Part shown: positions 1 through 11,258 of the stretch, piece by piece
Layout: each line of letters begins with the position of its first letter
Position numbering within the stretch: position 1 is the stretch's first letter
Origin: Muscardinus avellanarius
Lineage: Eukaryota; Chordata; Mammalia; Rodentia; Gliridae
Length of the DNA stretch: 64,000 nt
Direction of reading: 5' to 3'
Assembly (NCBI GenBank): GCA_963383645.1
Contig: OY726558.1
Location: 183,761,634 to 183,825,633 of the forward strand
The notes under the pieces: model-generated
The model's database searches: none
Seen by the model: the letters and a program-made list of their open reading frames with translations, nothing else
What the model was told of the DNA's origin: nothing
Translations under genes and position numbers: made by a program

Positions 1-57
1 AAGGGCTTCCAGGAACCCCAGTACCACCAAAAAAAAAACAAAAAAACAAAAAAACCC
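1..57 (+). mobile_element. SINE 3' end (B1-dID type, subfamily A)
   Basis: The window opens in the ID-derived right half (gggcttccaggaaccccagt) with an A-rich tail; the rest lies upstream. Confidence 0.75.
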
Positions 58-828
58 TTTTCTTCAATGTCCTAATTTTAGGAGAGGATATTGTCTATGA
101 GTTGTCTTGGCAATATTTATTCATTCAGTCAGTCAATCGAAACCTCACATATCATCTACTTGGTTGTAGAACTAAATGGAATACAATCTCTGATGTCAAA
201 GAACTTCTTTCTCAATTGGCAAGATGTTTCACGTAGAACTGTGTTTTCTGTGAGCTGTAACAGAAACCAAACTGTAGAGGCTTTGCTGAGTAAGGGGTCA
301 GAATAAGCAATCCAGTTGTAGGCTAGTGGCCTCCTCTTCATCTCAAGACCAGTGTTTTCTTTCTTTTCACTCTGCCTTCCTTCACATGTGTCTGTGTGAT
401 AGTCACAAAAAAATAGCTTTGCCTATTTACATTGTTTCTATGATCTAGAAAAGAAGTAGAGGAAGAGGGGGCAGAATTCAGGAAGCAAATGGTACATGGT
501 AGTTAAAAATTTGCTCATAACTATGCTAAGTAGACTTCTGGTCACTCCTCATCAGCACAAGTCAATTCAATCTTATGACTTCCTTTAGGTACAGAAAGCC
601 TGGAAAATCCAGATCTGAGCCAGGCAGATTCCAATCCATAATAAAACAAAATTTTGTGAATTATTAAATGAGAAGAAAATGAATATTAGTTCAGAACTAT
701 ATATATATCTACCTCAATACACTTAGGCTTCCCCCAAAAGTGGGATGAATAGAAGATCTCAAAGAAAGAGGTCTCTTGAATACTAATGGAAGAGTTAATT
801 CTTAAAGAACAAGAAGAGAGGGTTCAAA
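58..828. other. Intronic sequence, nothing recognised
   Basis: AT-rich unique-looking sequence. The ORFs at 91-341 on both strands have no family features and are judged chance. Confidence 0.5.
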
Positions 829-838
829 AGTGTTAAAT

Positions 839-1050
839 GCAGGCCAGGTGTGGTGGCACATGTTTATAATGGCAATACTTGGAAGGCTGAAACAGAAGGA
901 TGACAGATTCTCAGAAAGCCTTAGCTACACAGTAAGGCCCTTTACAACTTAGTGAGACTCTGTTTCAAAATAGAGAATAAAACAGGAAAGCTAGAGGTGT
1001 AGCTTGGTAGTAGAATGCCCTTGGATTCCATCCCCAGTACATCAAAAAAT
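839..1050 (+). mobile_element. B1-dID SINE with target duplication
   Basis: Full dimer from ggccaggtgtggtggcaca to ccatccccagtacat. The 10-bp duplication agtgttaaat is at 829-838 and 1051-1060. Confidence 0.85.
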
Positions 1051-1639
1051 AGTGTTAAATACTAAATTCAATAAAACCTGGATTCTCTTCTTTGAATTTC
1101 AGTAATACATAATCTGTTCTTTGATTTTTCAATAATACAAAATCATTAGTGAGCTTAAGTGAACATGCTAAAAGAGAGAAGGCAGACTAGCTGAATGTGG
1201 GGAGAGGCGCAGGTGGGAAAGTGGATACTACATATGGGGAAAACTTGAGGGGAGAAATTAGGATGAAAGATAACAGATAACTAGTAGAAGTTAATCACAG
1301 GGTCTTATCAGAGCCCATGTTTGTGTGTGTATATATTGTGCGTATGTATTTTGAGGGATTTGAGCATAGTATGCGTTAGAAGAAAGCCATTAGAGAAGTT
1401 GATCCATGAGAGGCATTGATGAAGAGCTGCAATATGAACAGAGGACTATTCCCGGATAATCCTTAATTGTTCTCAGTCCCCATAATTAATTTGTTTCCAG
1501 AATATTCTAATGGAATAGTATAGAATATGCTCTTTAAAGACTGGCAAGTTTCTTAGTCTTTTGCACTGATCCATACTGTTGTTTAAGTCAGTGGTGTTCT
1601 AAGTTTTGTTGCTACAGATTGAACTTGTTTCACAACCGA

Positions 1640-2010
1640 AAGGCATTCAAGGTTTCTAGATGTCAGAGACTCAACTGTAGCTTCATCCTCAAATTTATAT
1701 GTTGTAGCCCTGACTTCCAGGACCTTAAATGTGACTGTATTTGGAGAGGGGTTCTTTACAACAATGTTCATTAGGTTAAGTGAGGTTCCTGAGGTTTCCC
1801 TCATCCAATATGACTTCTCCTTAAGAGAGTAGACACAGACATATGTAGAAGATAAATTATGAATGAGAGAGACCTCAGGATGAAATAACACTGACGACAC
1901 TTTGGGCTTCTATTTCTAGTCTGCTAAACTGTAAAAAGTAACTTTCTGTTGTTTAAGCCATCAAGCCTATGGCACTTTATCATGGTAGCCAAAGCAAAGT
2001 AACTGACCAA
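1640..2010 (+). mobile_element. MLT1-type ERVL-MaLR LTR
   Basis: Diagnostic MLT1 blocks occur in order: aatgtgactgtatttggaga (1729), aatatgacttctcc, ttctgttgtttaagccatc (1945), and tatggcactttatcatggtagcc. A short MLT1-3'-end-like piece at 1577-1615 precedes it. Confidence 0.75.
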
Positions 2011-2199
2011 ACCTGTTGATTATGAATAAAAGATGCTTTATAGAAATAAATACAAAATGAACTAAAAAGTAGAGAAAAGAATAAACCAGTTCAAGATACT
2101 TGAATACTAGACACTTAAAATTGTTTCCACTTTGCAATAGATTTTAATTTTGTATAATAAAATGCTATACAAAATAAAGAAAAACATAACTTTTCATTT

Positions 2200-3290
2200 T
2201 AGGGCAAAACACCAAGTATTGGGACTGTTGGATCATATGAATGCTAAACATTATAATGAACTACCTTCATATTATAAAAAGCAACTATGTGATATTGCAT
2301 CAGTCCTACTATTCAAAACTAGTTGTTGCACATTTATACCCATACTTGATATTGTCCTTATTTTTCTATACAAATCATGTGTAGTGGCGTCTTGTAGTTC
2401 AATTTGCATTTTCTAGTGACTGATGGTGTTGAACTTGTCATGTGAATAGCTGTCACTGATATTCATTATTTATTGAAATTTCTGTTTTATCTTTTTTATC
2501 TGATTGGATTTGTTGTTTCCATATTATTAATATTTCAGAATGATATATATTCATAGTACGATTCTTTTATCAGAGGTGTGAATTGCAAAAACCTCTTCTA
2601 ATCTTCACTAGTCATTCTCTAAGCCACATATCTCATGGAACAAAACTTTTTAACTATAATAAACTCCACTTTATTATTTTCTTTTATTTTATGAATTGGT
2701 TTTGGATTTTGTATCTAAGAATGCTTTTACTAACCTCAAAGTTACAAAGTTTGTTTTACCCTTTTTCACTTATGAGTTTATATCAGTTCTTTAGAGTACC
2801 TTTAGTAATATGTAAAGTATAAGCTGAGATTAATTTCTTGGTATATGGATGTCCAGTAGTTTCGGTACCATTTGTCAAAAAAGTTGTCATTATTTTATTG
2901 AATTTTCAATGTACCTTTCTCAAAAATAAACAGTTGCGTGTTTCTATTTTTGGACTTTCATTCTGTTCTGTTGATATTTGTATGACTTTTCTTCCCAGCA
3001 CCATACTGTCATAATTAGTGAAAATATATAAGAACTCTTAAATCATAAAATATAAAATATTTTGATCCATTTTTTCTCCACATATTTTAGAATCAATTTG
3101 TTGATATGTCCAAAGAAATCCTACAGGATTTTATTGGTATTTAACTGAATCCATAGATATATTTAACAAGATTTGATCTCAAGAATATTGAATTTTCCAA
3201 TTTATAAAAACTATATAGCTCTATTTACTAATTTTTATTTTTTAGCATTGATTCTTAGATTCTAACATATAAAATCTGCACATGTTTTGG
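2200..3290 (-). mobile_element. Degenerate old L1 ORF2 3' region
   Basis: Scattered matches in antisense order include gatcatatgaatgc, a 'tgtccagtagtttcggtaccatttgt' type block near 2850, cagcaccatactgtc near 3000 and ttgaattttcc near 3185. No open frame remains. Confidence 0.65.
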
Positions 3291-4287
3291 TAAATTTATA
3301 CACAAGCTAAGGCTGGTTTTCAGGTAAGGCTTGGCGTTTAGGGGGTAGCAAGAAAAGAAGAGGAAAACAAGAGGATTATTCTTCTGCATATTTTCTATTT
3401 ACAGATGCCACATTCCCTAGTTCTCTAAATAAGAATAGCTTCTAAAAAACTTTTCCCACTTGAACTTAAAAACTGGGAGAAAAAAAGAAAGAAACTAGAT
3501 CCTATTACAAATCAATATTTATATTTACATCTCACATTTACATCTTACATTTCAATCCTTCTACTATTGTTTACTTTTAAAAGTACTCTACAGTTGCCTT
3601 TTATGTCTAGGTTTTCATGCCATTCAGTAGAAAACACAGAGTAAAGGGAGCATGCTTTATCTTGGCTAGAGCCTGAAGCCTATTAAATATTTTTCAAAGA
3701 ATCCTTAGTTCAGTAACAATTTGACTAGTACCTATCTCTCTCACTCTGCTTCCCTAAGATAAAAGACAAGGTCTTAAATACTTTATCCACTGTACAATTT
3801 AAAGTAAGTTGAGAATAAAATCCTTTAATTGCTTATATTCATTCACAATAGCATTTAAGTTATAGAAGTCGTCTCCTGTTACTATCTCAATTAATTCTCC
3901 CATAACTTTATAAGAAAAAAAATAATAGTTCATATTAATATTCATTTCAGATAAATATTTTCATAGTTTAGTTTTATTTTTAAAGTAAATAAGTTTTAAA
4001 GCCCTTACATTGACCAGGATTTATCTCTACATACCCAGCTAAGCTTAAGATCCCTCAAAACAAAGAAGGAAAGGAAGAGGAACACAGAACCTCTTTTTGT
4101 AAAAGCCAGCTTATCAGCAGATGGCTTTGGGAGAGGGTAGTCATGAAAAGTGTTGGATCCATGAAGTATAAATCTGGATATTAGAAGAGAGTGCAAATAA
4201 CACAGACTGTAGGAAAGATGGCCAAGCAAATAACCAATGCAGGTGTGAAAACATTGTAGATTAATAAGCTATTTTAGTTACTTATTG
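3291..4287. other. Intronic sequence, nothing recognised
   Basis: AT-rich up to the assembly gap; no repeat or coding signature found. Confidence 0.5.
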
Positions 4288-4487
4288 NNNNNNNNNNNNN
4301 NNNNNNNNNNNNNNNNNNNNNNNNNNNNNNNNNNNNNNNNNNNNNNNNNNNNNNNNNNNNNNNNNNNNNNNNNNNNNNNNNNNNNNNNNNNNNNNNNNNN
4401 NNNNNNNNNNNNNNNNNNNNNNNNNNNNNNNNNNNNNNNNNNNNNNNNNNNNNNNNNNNNNNNNNNNNNNNNNNNNNNNNNNNNNNN
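4288..4487. other. Assembly gap (200 N)
   Basis: Exactly 200 ambiguous bases. The sequence resumes inside a SINE (acttgggaggctgag), so the gap hides the 5' part of that SINE and an unknown amount of flank. Confidence 0.98.
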
Positions 4488-4599
4488 ACTTGGGAGGCTG
4501 AGACAGGAGGATCATGGTTCACAGCCAGCCTCAGCTACTTAGTGAGGCCCTTCACAACTTAGTGAGACCCTGCTTCAAAATAAAAAATAAAAAAAGAAC
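4488..4599 (+). mobile_element. SINE left half, cut by the assembly gap
   Basis: B1-like half from acttgggaggctgagacagg to the linker caaaataaaaaataa; the ID half is not seen before the next SINE. Confidence 0.75.
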
Positions 4600-4802
4600 C
4601 GAAATTCTAGCACATACTTGTAATCCCAGTACATGGGAAGCTGACACAGGAGGATTTGTCCTTAGGTTTGAGGACAGCCTCAGCTCAGCAAGACTCCACA
4701 ATTTGTTGAGACCCTGTTTCAAATCAAAGAAGATAATAGGGCTGGGTGTGTAGCTTAGACACCGAGCGCCCCTGAATCCAATCCCCAGTGCCTCCTCCCC
4801 GA
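4600..4802 (+). mobile_element. B1-dID SINE, diverged
   Basis: cacatacttgtaatcccagt, agaccctgtttcaaa and gggctgggtgtgtagcttag followed by aatccccagtgcctc identify both halves; it abuts the previous SINE. Confidence 0.75.
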
Positions 4803-5486
4803 AAAACAAATGAAGAAAAGGAAGAATATGAAAAAAAAAACAAGATCATAACAGAACAAAGGGAAATGATAATTAATACAAGTAGTCAACACATTGTTCA
4901 GGAGAATTTTGTGATAGAAACTGTTCAGAAAAGGCCTCTTCTGCTTGAAACTACACAGGAATGCATAAAGTCACATTGCAAGAGAGAAGAAAGAGAATGC
5001 CAGTGGGAACACTGTTGTAACAGAAGCCCAAAAGGCAAAGAGTAAGAAGAAAACAGTACTCTTGAGAGGGGAAATGGGGGAAGAGGAAATGGGTGGTTGA
5101 TGGATAACAGCCTCCATGTAGTCATCTACATGTCATCCATATTCTAGACTCTGAGGGACCTGCTTTAGGTGTAAATCTAGAAACCCTCCCCATTAAAGAT
5201 GGATGGCACATGAGCCTGGTGGGGAGGAAAAGGCACACACTGCTACATTTACTGGTATTGTTCTGAGTGTGAAGAGTAGGATGAAAACTGTGGAGGCCAC
5301 TGCTTTAGGTCACAGAAGTATTTTACATAATAGTGGAAGATGAAAGGGATGATTATGTTGGATGGTGTGGCAGGCCCCTTGCAGCATGGCCCCCATGGAT
5401 TTGATTCCACACCCTAGTATCTACACTGTCTCCTCCCTTGAATGTAGGTGCTAGATAAGGACTTGCTTCTAAAAATCAGAACTAAA
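4803..5486. other. Intronic sequence, nothing recognised
   Basis: Purine-rich stretch (for example near 5040-5090), no coding or repeat family recognised. Confidence 0.45.
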
Positions 5487-5653
5487 GCTGGACACGATGG
5501 CTCATGCCTGTAATCCCAGTACTTGAGAGGCAGGGACAGGAGGACTGCAGGTTCAAGACTAGCCTCCACAATGTAGAACCCATTTACAAATAATAAAATA
5601 AAGCAGGTCTGGGTTGTTGCTCTATGGTAGAATGCCCCTCGGTTCAATCTCAG

Positions 5654-5655
<2 letters not shown>
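5487..5655 (+). mobile_element. B1-dID SINE whose tail became a CA repeat
   Basis: Left half ggctcatgcctgtaatccca, right half ggtagaatgcccctcggttc; the A-rich tail is replaced by (CA)n at 5656. Confidence 0.78.

Positions 5656-5695
<40 letters not shown>
5656..5695. repeat. (CA)n microsatellite
   Basis: About 20 uninterrupted CA units at a SINE tail. Confidence 0.97.
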
Positions 5696-5697
<2 letters not shown>

Positions 5698-5780
5698 AAC
5701 TAAGCAAAAAGAAGTTACAAAGTAATACAACGCTCCTTCCATGATTAGATTATATAGATTGATTTGTTTCTAGCTGGTTT

Positions 5781-5782
<2 letters not shown>

Positions 5783-5829
<47 letters not shown>

Positions 5830-5886
5830 ATTCTCTATCTCTATCTCTATCTATCTCTATCTCCTTTTTCTCTCTCCTTCTCTTTT
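5783..5886. repeat. (TC)n and TCTATC pyrimidine tract
   Basis: About 22 TC units, then interrupted TCTATC and TCTC sequence; a polypurine/polypyrimidine tract of about 100 bp. Confidence 0.95.
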
Positions 5887-5931
5887 GTCTTCTTGCTTGC
5901 TGTGATGAAGACAGCCACAGCTGTGGTTTGG

Positions 5932-6306
5932 ATATGATAAAAGTATGGCTTCCAAGGCTTTGTGTATTGAAATGAAGTCCACACTGTGAGATATTAAGAA
6001 ATAGAGAAGTTAATCTAAATGTGTGTTAAGGTGGGGCCTTTGAAATATGACTATGGTTACATTAGGACATTAGAAAGGTTGAACATTGGTGGCATTACAA
6101 GATGTAGAGAGACCAGAAGAGACACACATAGGTGTTCTTGTCTTGCTATGTGGTACCCTGGGCTGCTCCTGAAGAGTCCAGTAGGAAGGTCTTTATTAGG
6201 TGTAGCCTTGGACTCTACCAGTATGACCCCAAATAAAACCCTGTCTTTTCAATGTTATTTCATCCGTGGTATTCAGTTATAAGCAACAAGAAAATGGATT
6301 AATACA
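5932..6306 (+). mobile_element. MaLR (MST-like) solo LTR
   Basis: It begins tgtggtttggatatg and ends ggattaatacag, with a gtggggcctttg block and an aataaaacc poly(A) region between. These are the typical ends of MaLR LTRs. Confidence 0.8.
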
Positions 6307-6309
6307 GCT

Positions 6310-6603
6310 GCCATCATTTGACATGATTGATGAGGATTCCCATATGGCAAGCACCAGGGAGTTCTCATTCCTGCAACTCATGAGAAACTAAATTTTGCCA
6401 TCAACCATGTGAGTGGACTTGAAAATGACTCCTTCCTGGCTGAGCCTTGAAATGAACGCAGCCTTGTGAGAGAGCTTGGGTCAGAAGACACAGATAAGCC
6501 ATATCTCAATTCCCAAGAGATATAAATTGCGAGATAATAAGTGTGCATTGTTTTAAAATAGTAAATTTGGGGTGAGATGTTACACAGAAATAGATAGCCA
6601 ATA
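6310..6603 (+). mobile_element. MLT1-like LTR 3' half
   Basis: The 3' portion gcgagataataagtgtgcat ... ttaaaatagtaaatttgggg ... tgttacacagaaatagatagc ... aataaag matches the end of an MLT-class LTR. The MaLR just upstream may be inserted into it. Confidence 0.55.
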
Positions 6604-7406
6604 AAGATAGTTGAGAGATAAAATAAAATACAAAATGAATTAGGCCATTTTAATAATTCAACAAGAAGATATGTAAGATCTAAATTAGGGTTATATCAGT
6701 GTGAATGACATGGGAGATGGGTGTGAGAAATTCTACAAATTGAGACTTTGTAGGACCTACCAATATTTGAGAGAAAGGGAAGCATGGGATGGGAGAGAGA
6801 GGGAAAGAGGCCAGGGATGAAACAAAAAAAGAAGAAATGTCCTGAAGACATTGAGATCAAATCCACTGTAAAACTCATAGAATTTTTTTTTCTGTAAGCA
6901 TTAATTTAACAATTACTTTCCCAGCGTCTTTGATGGGAAAGATTTTATGTCATGTTTCAGACACTTGAAGATGAATCTCAAAATAGATATGCCTTTTAAA
7001 TGATACATTACAAGGAATATAACATGAAAATTTGAGAATGGAGAAATTCATCCAACTGGCATGAGTTAAGGAAATATGGAAGTGAGGAAAACTTTAGATA
7101 GTAGAGTTGTTGGTGCACGTAGCAGAGATCAGCATGAAGAAAGGAATAGAACACTTCATTATGCGTACACTGAGAATCAGATAGTTTAGTTTCATAAGAT
7201 TACTGGTATATGATATTACAAACAGGAACAGCATGTTTCTCAGTTGTTAGCCAGAAATAAGCTTTTAATTTTTTAAGGAAACGACAGGACAGCTATATAC
7301 AAAAGACAAATCATTAATATCTGTTGAAGAAGTAAATGAAATGATCAATTATTTTAAGTAAGGAAGTGACATGAAAAAAGCCGCAGTCTGAAAGATTTAT
7401 CTAGCT

Positions 7407-7525
7407 CTAGGTCCGGCAGACTACTGTGTGGGGGTCAAAGCCAGTCTGCAGTTTATTCATGTTTAAATAAAGTTTTATTGAAACAAAGCCATGATCATTT
7501 ATTGTAGATTGTCTATGGTTTTAAG
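7407..7525 (+). mobile_element. hAT-Charlie-like MER fragment
   Basis: The order ccggcagactact ... gtcaaagccagtctgcag ... aataaagttttattgaaaca ... gccatgatcatttattg ... attgtctatgg is a recognised mammalian hAT-derived repeat pattern. Confidence 0.5.
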
Positions 7526-7711
7526 AGGAATTGAGTAATCGGCAATTCTAAAAATATTTACTAGATATCTCTTTTCAAAATAAATGTTTATAAATCCTTG
7601 AACTAGATCATAAAATGTATGTGAGCAAAGAAAAACAAAAGAGAAATATGAACTCATATAAGGAGTGCAACAATCTGAAACCATGTATGTGAGTGATACG
7701 TGTGCACACAG

Positions 7712-7714
<3 letters not shown>

Positions 7715-7754
<40 letters not shown>
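7715..7754. repeat. (TG)n microsatellite
   Basis: 20 TG units. Confidence 0.97.
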
Positions 7755-7758
<4 letters not shown>

Positions 7759-9260
7759 GATGGCAGCTGTTTGAATGCAGAAGAGAAATGAGTGATGATG
7801 CCTAGGTGGGTCTGAATTGACCATCTCCTCTTTGTATATTTAAGTGCAGTTTTGGAGAAGTCTTTCTACCTGCCTTTAAGTCAAGCAGTTTAATCAGCTG
7901 GTCATATTACTTTTTCTCTGAAGCTTAGATGGATCAACCACACAGAAGGAATAAGCAGTATTGATTGAGAGAGAATTATAATTGAGAGAAGGGCACATCC
8001 CATACTTCTAGGAAAGCCTGAGTGAACAGCTAAAGTTTGAACTTATAGAAGAGAAAGGAAAGCATAAGGAGAACAACATCAGAAAAAAGACAGTTTGCAC
8101 CAAAAGTAAATACAGTTTGCTGCTGCCTTTAGGATAGGTTTCAAAGGTTTCTATTACCTAATGCTTAAAATTAAACTGGTAGCTTTTATAGTACAAAACG
8201 TAGTTAAATAAGGTTGAAAATAAATTATTTTTAGAGTAAAATCACCAGGTTCTTTATGTTTAAATTATCTTCTAATGAAACTAAATAGGATTCAAGAACC
8301 AGAAAGATACAAAATGATGTTCAGAGATTATTCGATTAAAAACAGAGATTCTTGAGTGAACAGGGCACCAATAAACATCCACAATCACACATAGGTTTGG
8401 AATAATGGAATGATCTGTAGGTCACAACTATTGAACAACACATGAGGAACAGAACAAGGGCATGAACAAAGCTCTGTGACAGACATTGAAAGTGGGAATG
8501 TGTAAAGCTTTCATTTAATCACAGGTTTTCCATGTTGCCTATAATTTTAAGGAGAATAAATTTCATAGAAATAAAAATCTAACTCTGTAATTTTGAAGAT
8601 AAACACATGACTATATCCATTGAAAACTGTAGAACATTATCTTTGGCAATATCGCCCAGACTAGCAAATGATTGGACTAATTTGAGTCTCCCACAGAATT
8701 TCCACACTGTGATGGAACCAGATGGAAAGCTGAGGACACTGAACTCTCCATTGGTCCATCCAATGGCCTCCCGAATACTCCAGGCTACAGGTGTTCCCGG
8801 GATAAATCCTTTTCTCCTTTAATATTACTTGTTTTCAAAATCTACCTAATGTGGACTCCCTCAGATTTTCCCTGTTCTTCCCTCTTTCCTTGGAGGTTTT
8901 TAATAATAAATGTTGGCATCCCTGCCTGTCATCCTCTCCAACAGGGTTCTTAGGGCATATTTGGTGTTTCTTCTTCCATTAACCAGAACCCTGCTGTCTA
9001 AAGCAAATTACTCTCTCAGAACTGCTTTTAGAGTGATTCATAGCATTGCTCCTAACAATTTCACCAGTGACACCTATATTATTACACATTTTTCTTCAAG
9101 TAAACCTCTAAAGGTTATGTATCACACATTTGAGTTACCTCAGCCCAAATGACCTAAAAATAGGATACATTTTCACATTCTCAGCTACTTCCTCGGAATA
9201 TGTCAGTTGAAATCGACTGCCTTTTCCTTTCTCTGAGTGAATTGTTACCTGCCTATATGG

Positions 9261-9269
9261 TAGATTTTC
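9261..9269. repeat. Target-site duplication, left (tagattttc)
   Basis: This 9-bp direct repeat is identical to 12055-12063. It abuts the T-rich (poly(A) complement) end of the element, as expected for target-primed insertion. Confidence 0.8.
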
Positions 9270-9639
9270 TTTTTTTTATTATTATTATTTTTTTTTATTG
9301 GTGCACTGTATTCATACATCATAGTGGGATACAAACTTTTGTAGACATACATGCACACATCGCCCAGTCAGCCCCCACCTGAACCCCACCCCATTCTCTC
9401 CCCATCCCTCCCTTCCATGCTTGGCTTAGTGGTTGACATCTAGTATTATAGCAATTTATCCAAAATTAAAAATGATAATCTCACATAACAGTTTCATTTG
9501 TCTGATACCAAGCTTTTGATGATTTAAAGATAACATTTCAATATTTCTTTTTACTTTCTTTCTTACCAGAGAATATTTTTTTCTATTTTTTAGGCGAAAC
9601 TATCATATATTTATATATTTATTTTTCAGAAAAGAAATC

Positions 9640-10310
9640 TATCCTAATATGGAATATGGACTCTAGATACCCAAAACGATCTTGAAAAAGAATAAAGCTA
9701 GCAGATATATATTTTCTGATTTCAAACCATATAAAGCTACAATAATTGAAACAGTGTAGTACTATTCTAAAGGCAGATATATAAACCATTGGAGTTAAAT
9801 ACAAGCCTAGAGCTAAATTCTTCCCTATATTATCAAGTTATTTTTGACAAGGTTTCCACGAACATTTGGTGGTGGAAATAATAATCTTTTAACTAAATAT
9901 TGTTGAAAAATAATAATTACATGGAAAAGAATAAAATTGGACCCTTACCTAATCCCACATACAAGTATTAACTCAAAATAGATAAAAGACCTAAATATAA
10001 ATCTTAAGACTATAAACTTTTAGAAGAAAATCTGGGTCATAAAACCTCACAACACTGAAATTGGCAGTGATTTCTTGGATATGATTTCAATGGCACAGGC
10101 AACAGAAGAATATACAAACTCCCTAAAAAATAAAAAAAAAAATATTGTATATCCAAAGACAATGTAAACAGAGTTAAAAGTTACTAATAGAATGGGATAA
10201 AATATTTCCAAATGCTATATCTGAAGGTATATTAATATTCCAACTAGAAATCCTAAAAAAACAACAATAAAGGCAAACAATACCATTTAGAGATAGGTAA
10301 AAGACTAACA
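9640..10310 (+). mobile_element. Old L1 ORF2 C-terminal fragment, antisense inside the ORF1-only element
   Basis: Reading + strand, short matches to the ORF2 C-terminal region occur in correct order: aacgatcttgaaaaagaa, a 'LIFDKG'-like ttatttttgacaagg, ttggacccttacctaatc, and gatttcttggatatgattt followed by gcacaggcaac. Stops and frameshifts are frequent, so it is far older than the ORF1 beside it. It is opposite in strand to the host element and recurs at the same position in copy 2. Confidence 0.75.
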
Positions 10311-10340
10311 TAAATAATGACTCTCCACAGATAACCAGTC

Positions 10341-11258
10341 TTAGTTGTCTGTTGGATGGAAACTCTTGTTTTTCTGGTTCTGGTGTTTGTTACCTATTTC
10401 TTCTTTGTAGTTAATCTCTTTGAGTATTTTCTCTAGCGCTGGTTTTGAAGACATAAATTCCTTCAGTTTCTGTTTGTCATGGAAGCTTCTTATTTCTCCA
10501 TCTAATTTGATAGAAAGTTTTGCTGGGTAGGAAATTTTGGGCTGGAAGTTGTTTTCTTTCAAAGTTTGGAATATGTTATTCCAAGCCCTTCTGTCTCTCA
10601 TAACTTGGTTTGGGAAGTCTGGAGTGACTCTAATTAGTTTGCCTCTGAATGTCACTTGGCCCTTTGCTTTTGTTGCCTGTAGGATTCTCTGCTTGGCTTC
10701 CACATTGGTCATTTTGACAATTATGTGGCGTGGGGATCCTCTTCTCCGATCCTGTCTAAAGGGAGTTCTATAAGTTTCCTGGACCTGTGTATCGACCTCT
10801 TGCTCTATGTCTGGAAAATTTTCTGCTATTACTTCCTTGAAGAGATTGTTGATCCCTTTGGTTTCACTTTCTTTTCCCTCCTCTATTCCAATTATTCTTA
10901 GGTTAGCTCTCTTAAAATGGGCCCATATTTCTTCAATATCAGATTCCTGCTGTCGGATATTTTTTCCTAGATTAGAAACTGTGCGTTCATTTTTGGAATT
11001 ATCGTCTTCTAAGAACGAGATTCTGTTCTCCATGCAGTCTAATCGGTTGTTTGTGCTTTGAATTGAGGCCTTTACTTCATTAATTGCATCCTTTATCTCT
11101 TTTTGGCTCTCTCTGAGTTCTTTTCGAAGCACCTCTATTATTTCTACAGTTATTTTCCTGATTTGATCTTCTAGAAATCTCTGATTTTCAGTTTTATCGG
11201 GTTCTGATGTTGTGGGGTTGTGGGCATTCATTGCTCCAGTATTATTCCTCTTTCCCAT
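10341..11258 (-). CDS. L1 ORF1p (RNA-binding nucleic-acid chaperone), intact 305 aa
   Basis: The frame is open from ATG at 11258 to TAA at 10341-10343 without stops or frameshifts. L1 ORF1p forms trimers that coat L1 RNA in a cytoplasmic ribonucleoprotein and act as chaperones in target-primed reverse transcription. The layout fits the family: a polar N-terminus; a heptad-rich coiled coil at roughly residues 30-115 (including ENRISFLEDDNSKNERTVSN); an RRM-like domain near residues 120-220 (ANLRIIGIEEG, GSPRHIIVKM); and a C-terminal domain near 221-290 (ISYPAKLSIKLDGEIRSF). Human ORF1p is 338 aa, so this one is somewhat shorter, mostly at the N-terminus. No ORF2 follows it. It lies antisense to GPC5. 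Whether it is expressed cannot be read from the sequence. Confidence 0.93.
   Translation of the reverse strand: MGKRNNTGAMNAHNPTTSEPDKTENQRFLEDQIRKITVEIIEVLRKELRESQKEIKDAINEVKASIQSTNNRLDCMENRISFLEDDNSKNERTVSNLGKNIRQQESDIEEIWAHFKRANLRIIGIEEGKESETKGINNLFKEVIAENFPDIEQEVDTQVQETYRTPFRQDRRRGSPRHIIVKMTNVEAKQRILQATKAKGQVTFRGKLIRVTPDFPNQVMRDRRAWNNIFQTLKENNFQPKISYPAKLSIKLDGEIRSFHDKQKLKEFMSSKPALEKILKEINYKEEIGNKHQNQKNKSFHPTDN

Larger units (their letters stand above)
6604..9260. other. Intronic sequence with few recognised repeats
   Basis: Apart from the hAT-like piece and a TG repeat, nothing is recognised. 8600-9200 is more complex and could be an old LTR, but no diagnostic ends are seen. Confidence 0.45.

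Noticed and set aside
1583..1900. 105-codon ORF on the - strand
   Set aside because: It is antisense to an MLT1 LTR, which accounts for the sequence.
5656..7754. Possible CRISPR-like regular repeats
   Set aside because: The repeats are simple dinucleotide microsatellites without spacers, and the genome is mammalian.
9540..9630. Two acceptor-like polypyrimidine-AG sites on the GPC5 sense strand within the L1 derivative, as possible exonisation
   Set aside because: No suitable downstream donor with an open frame was found, so an exon is not supported.
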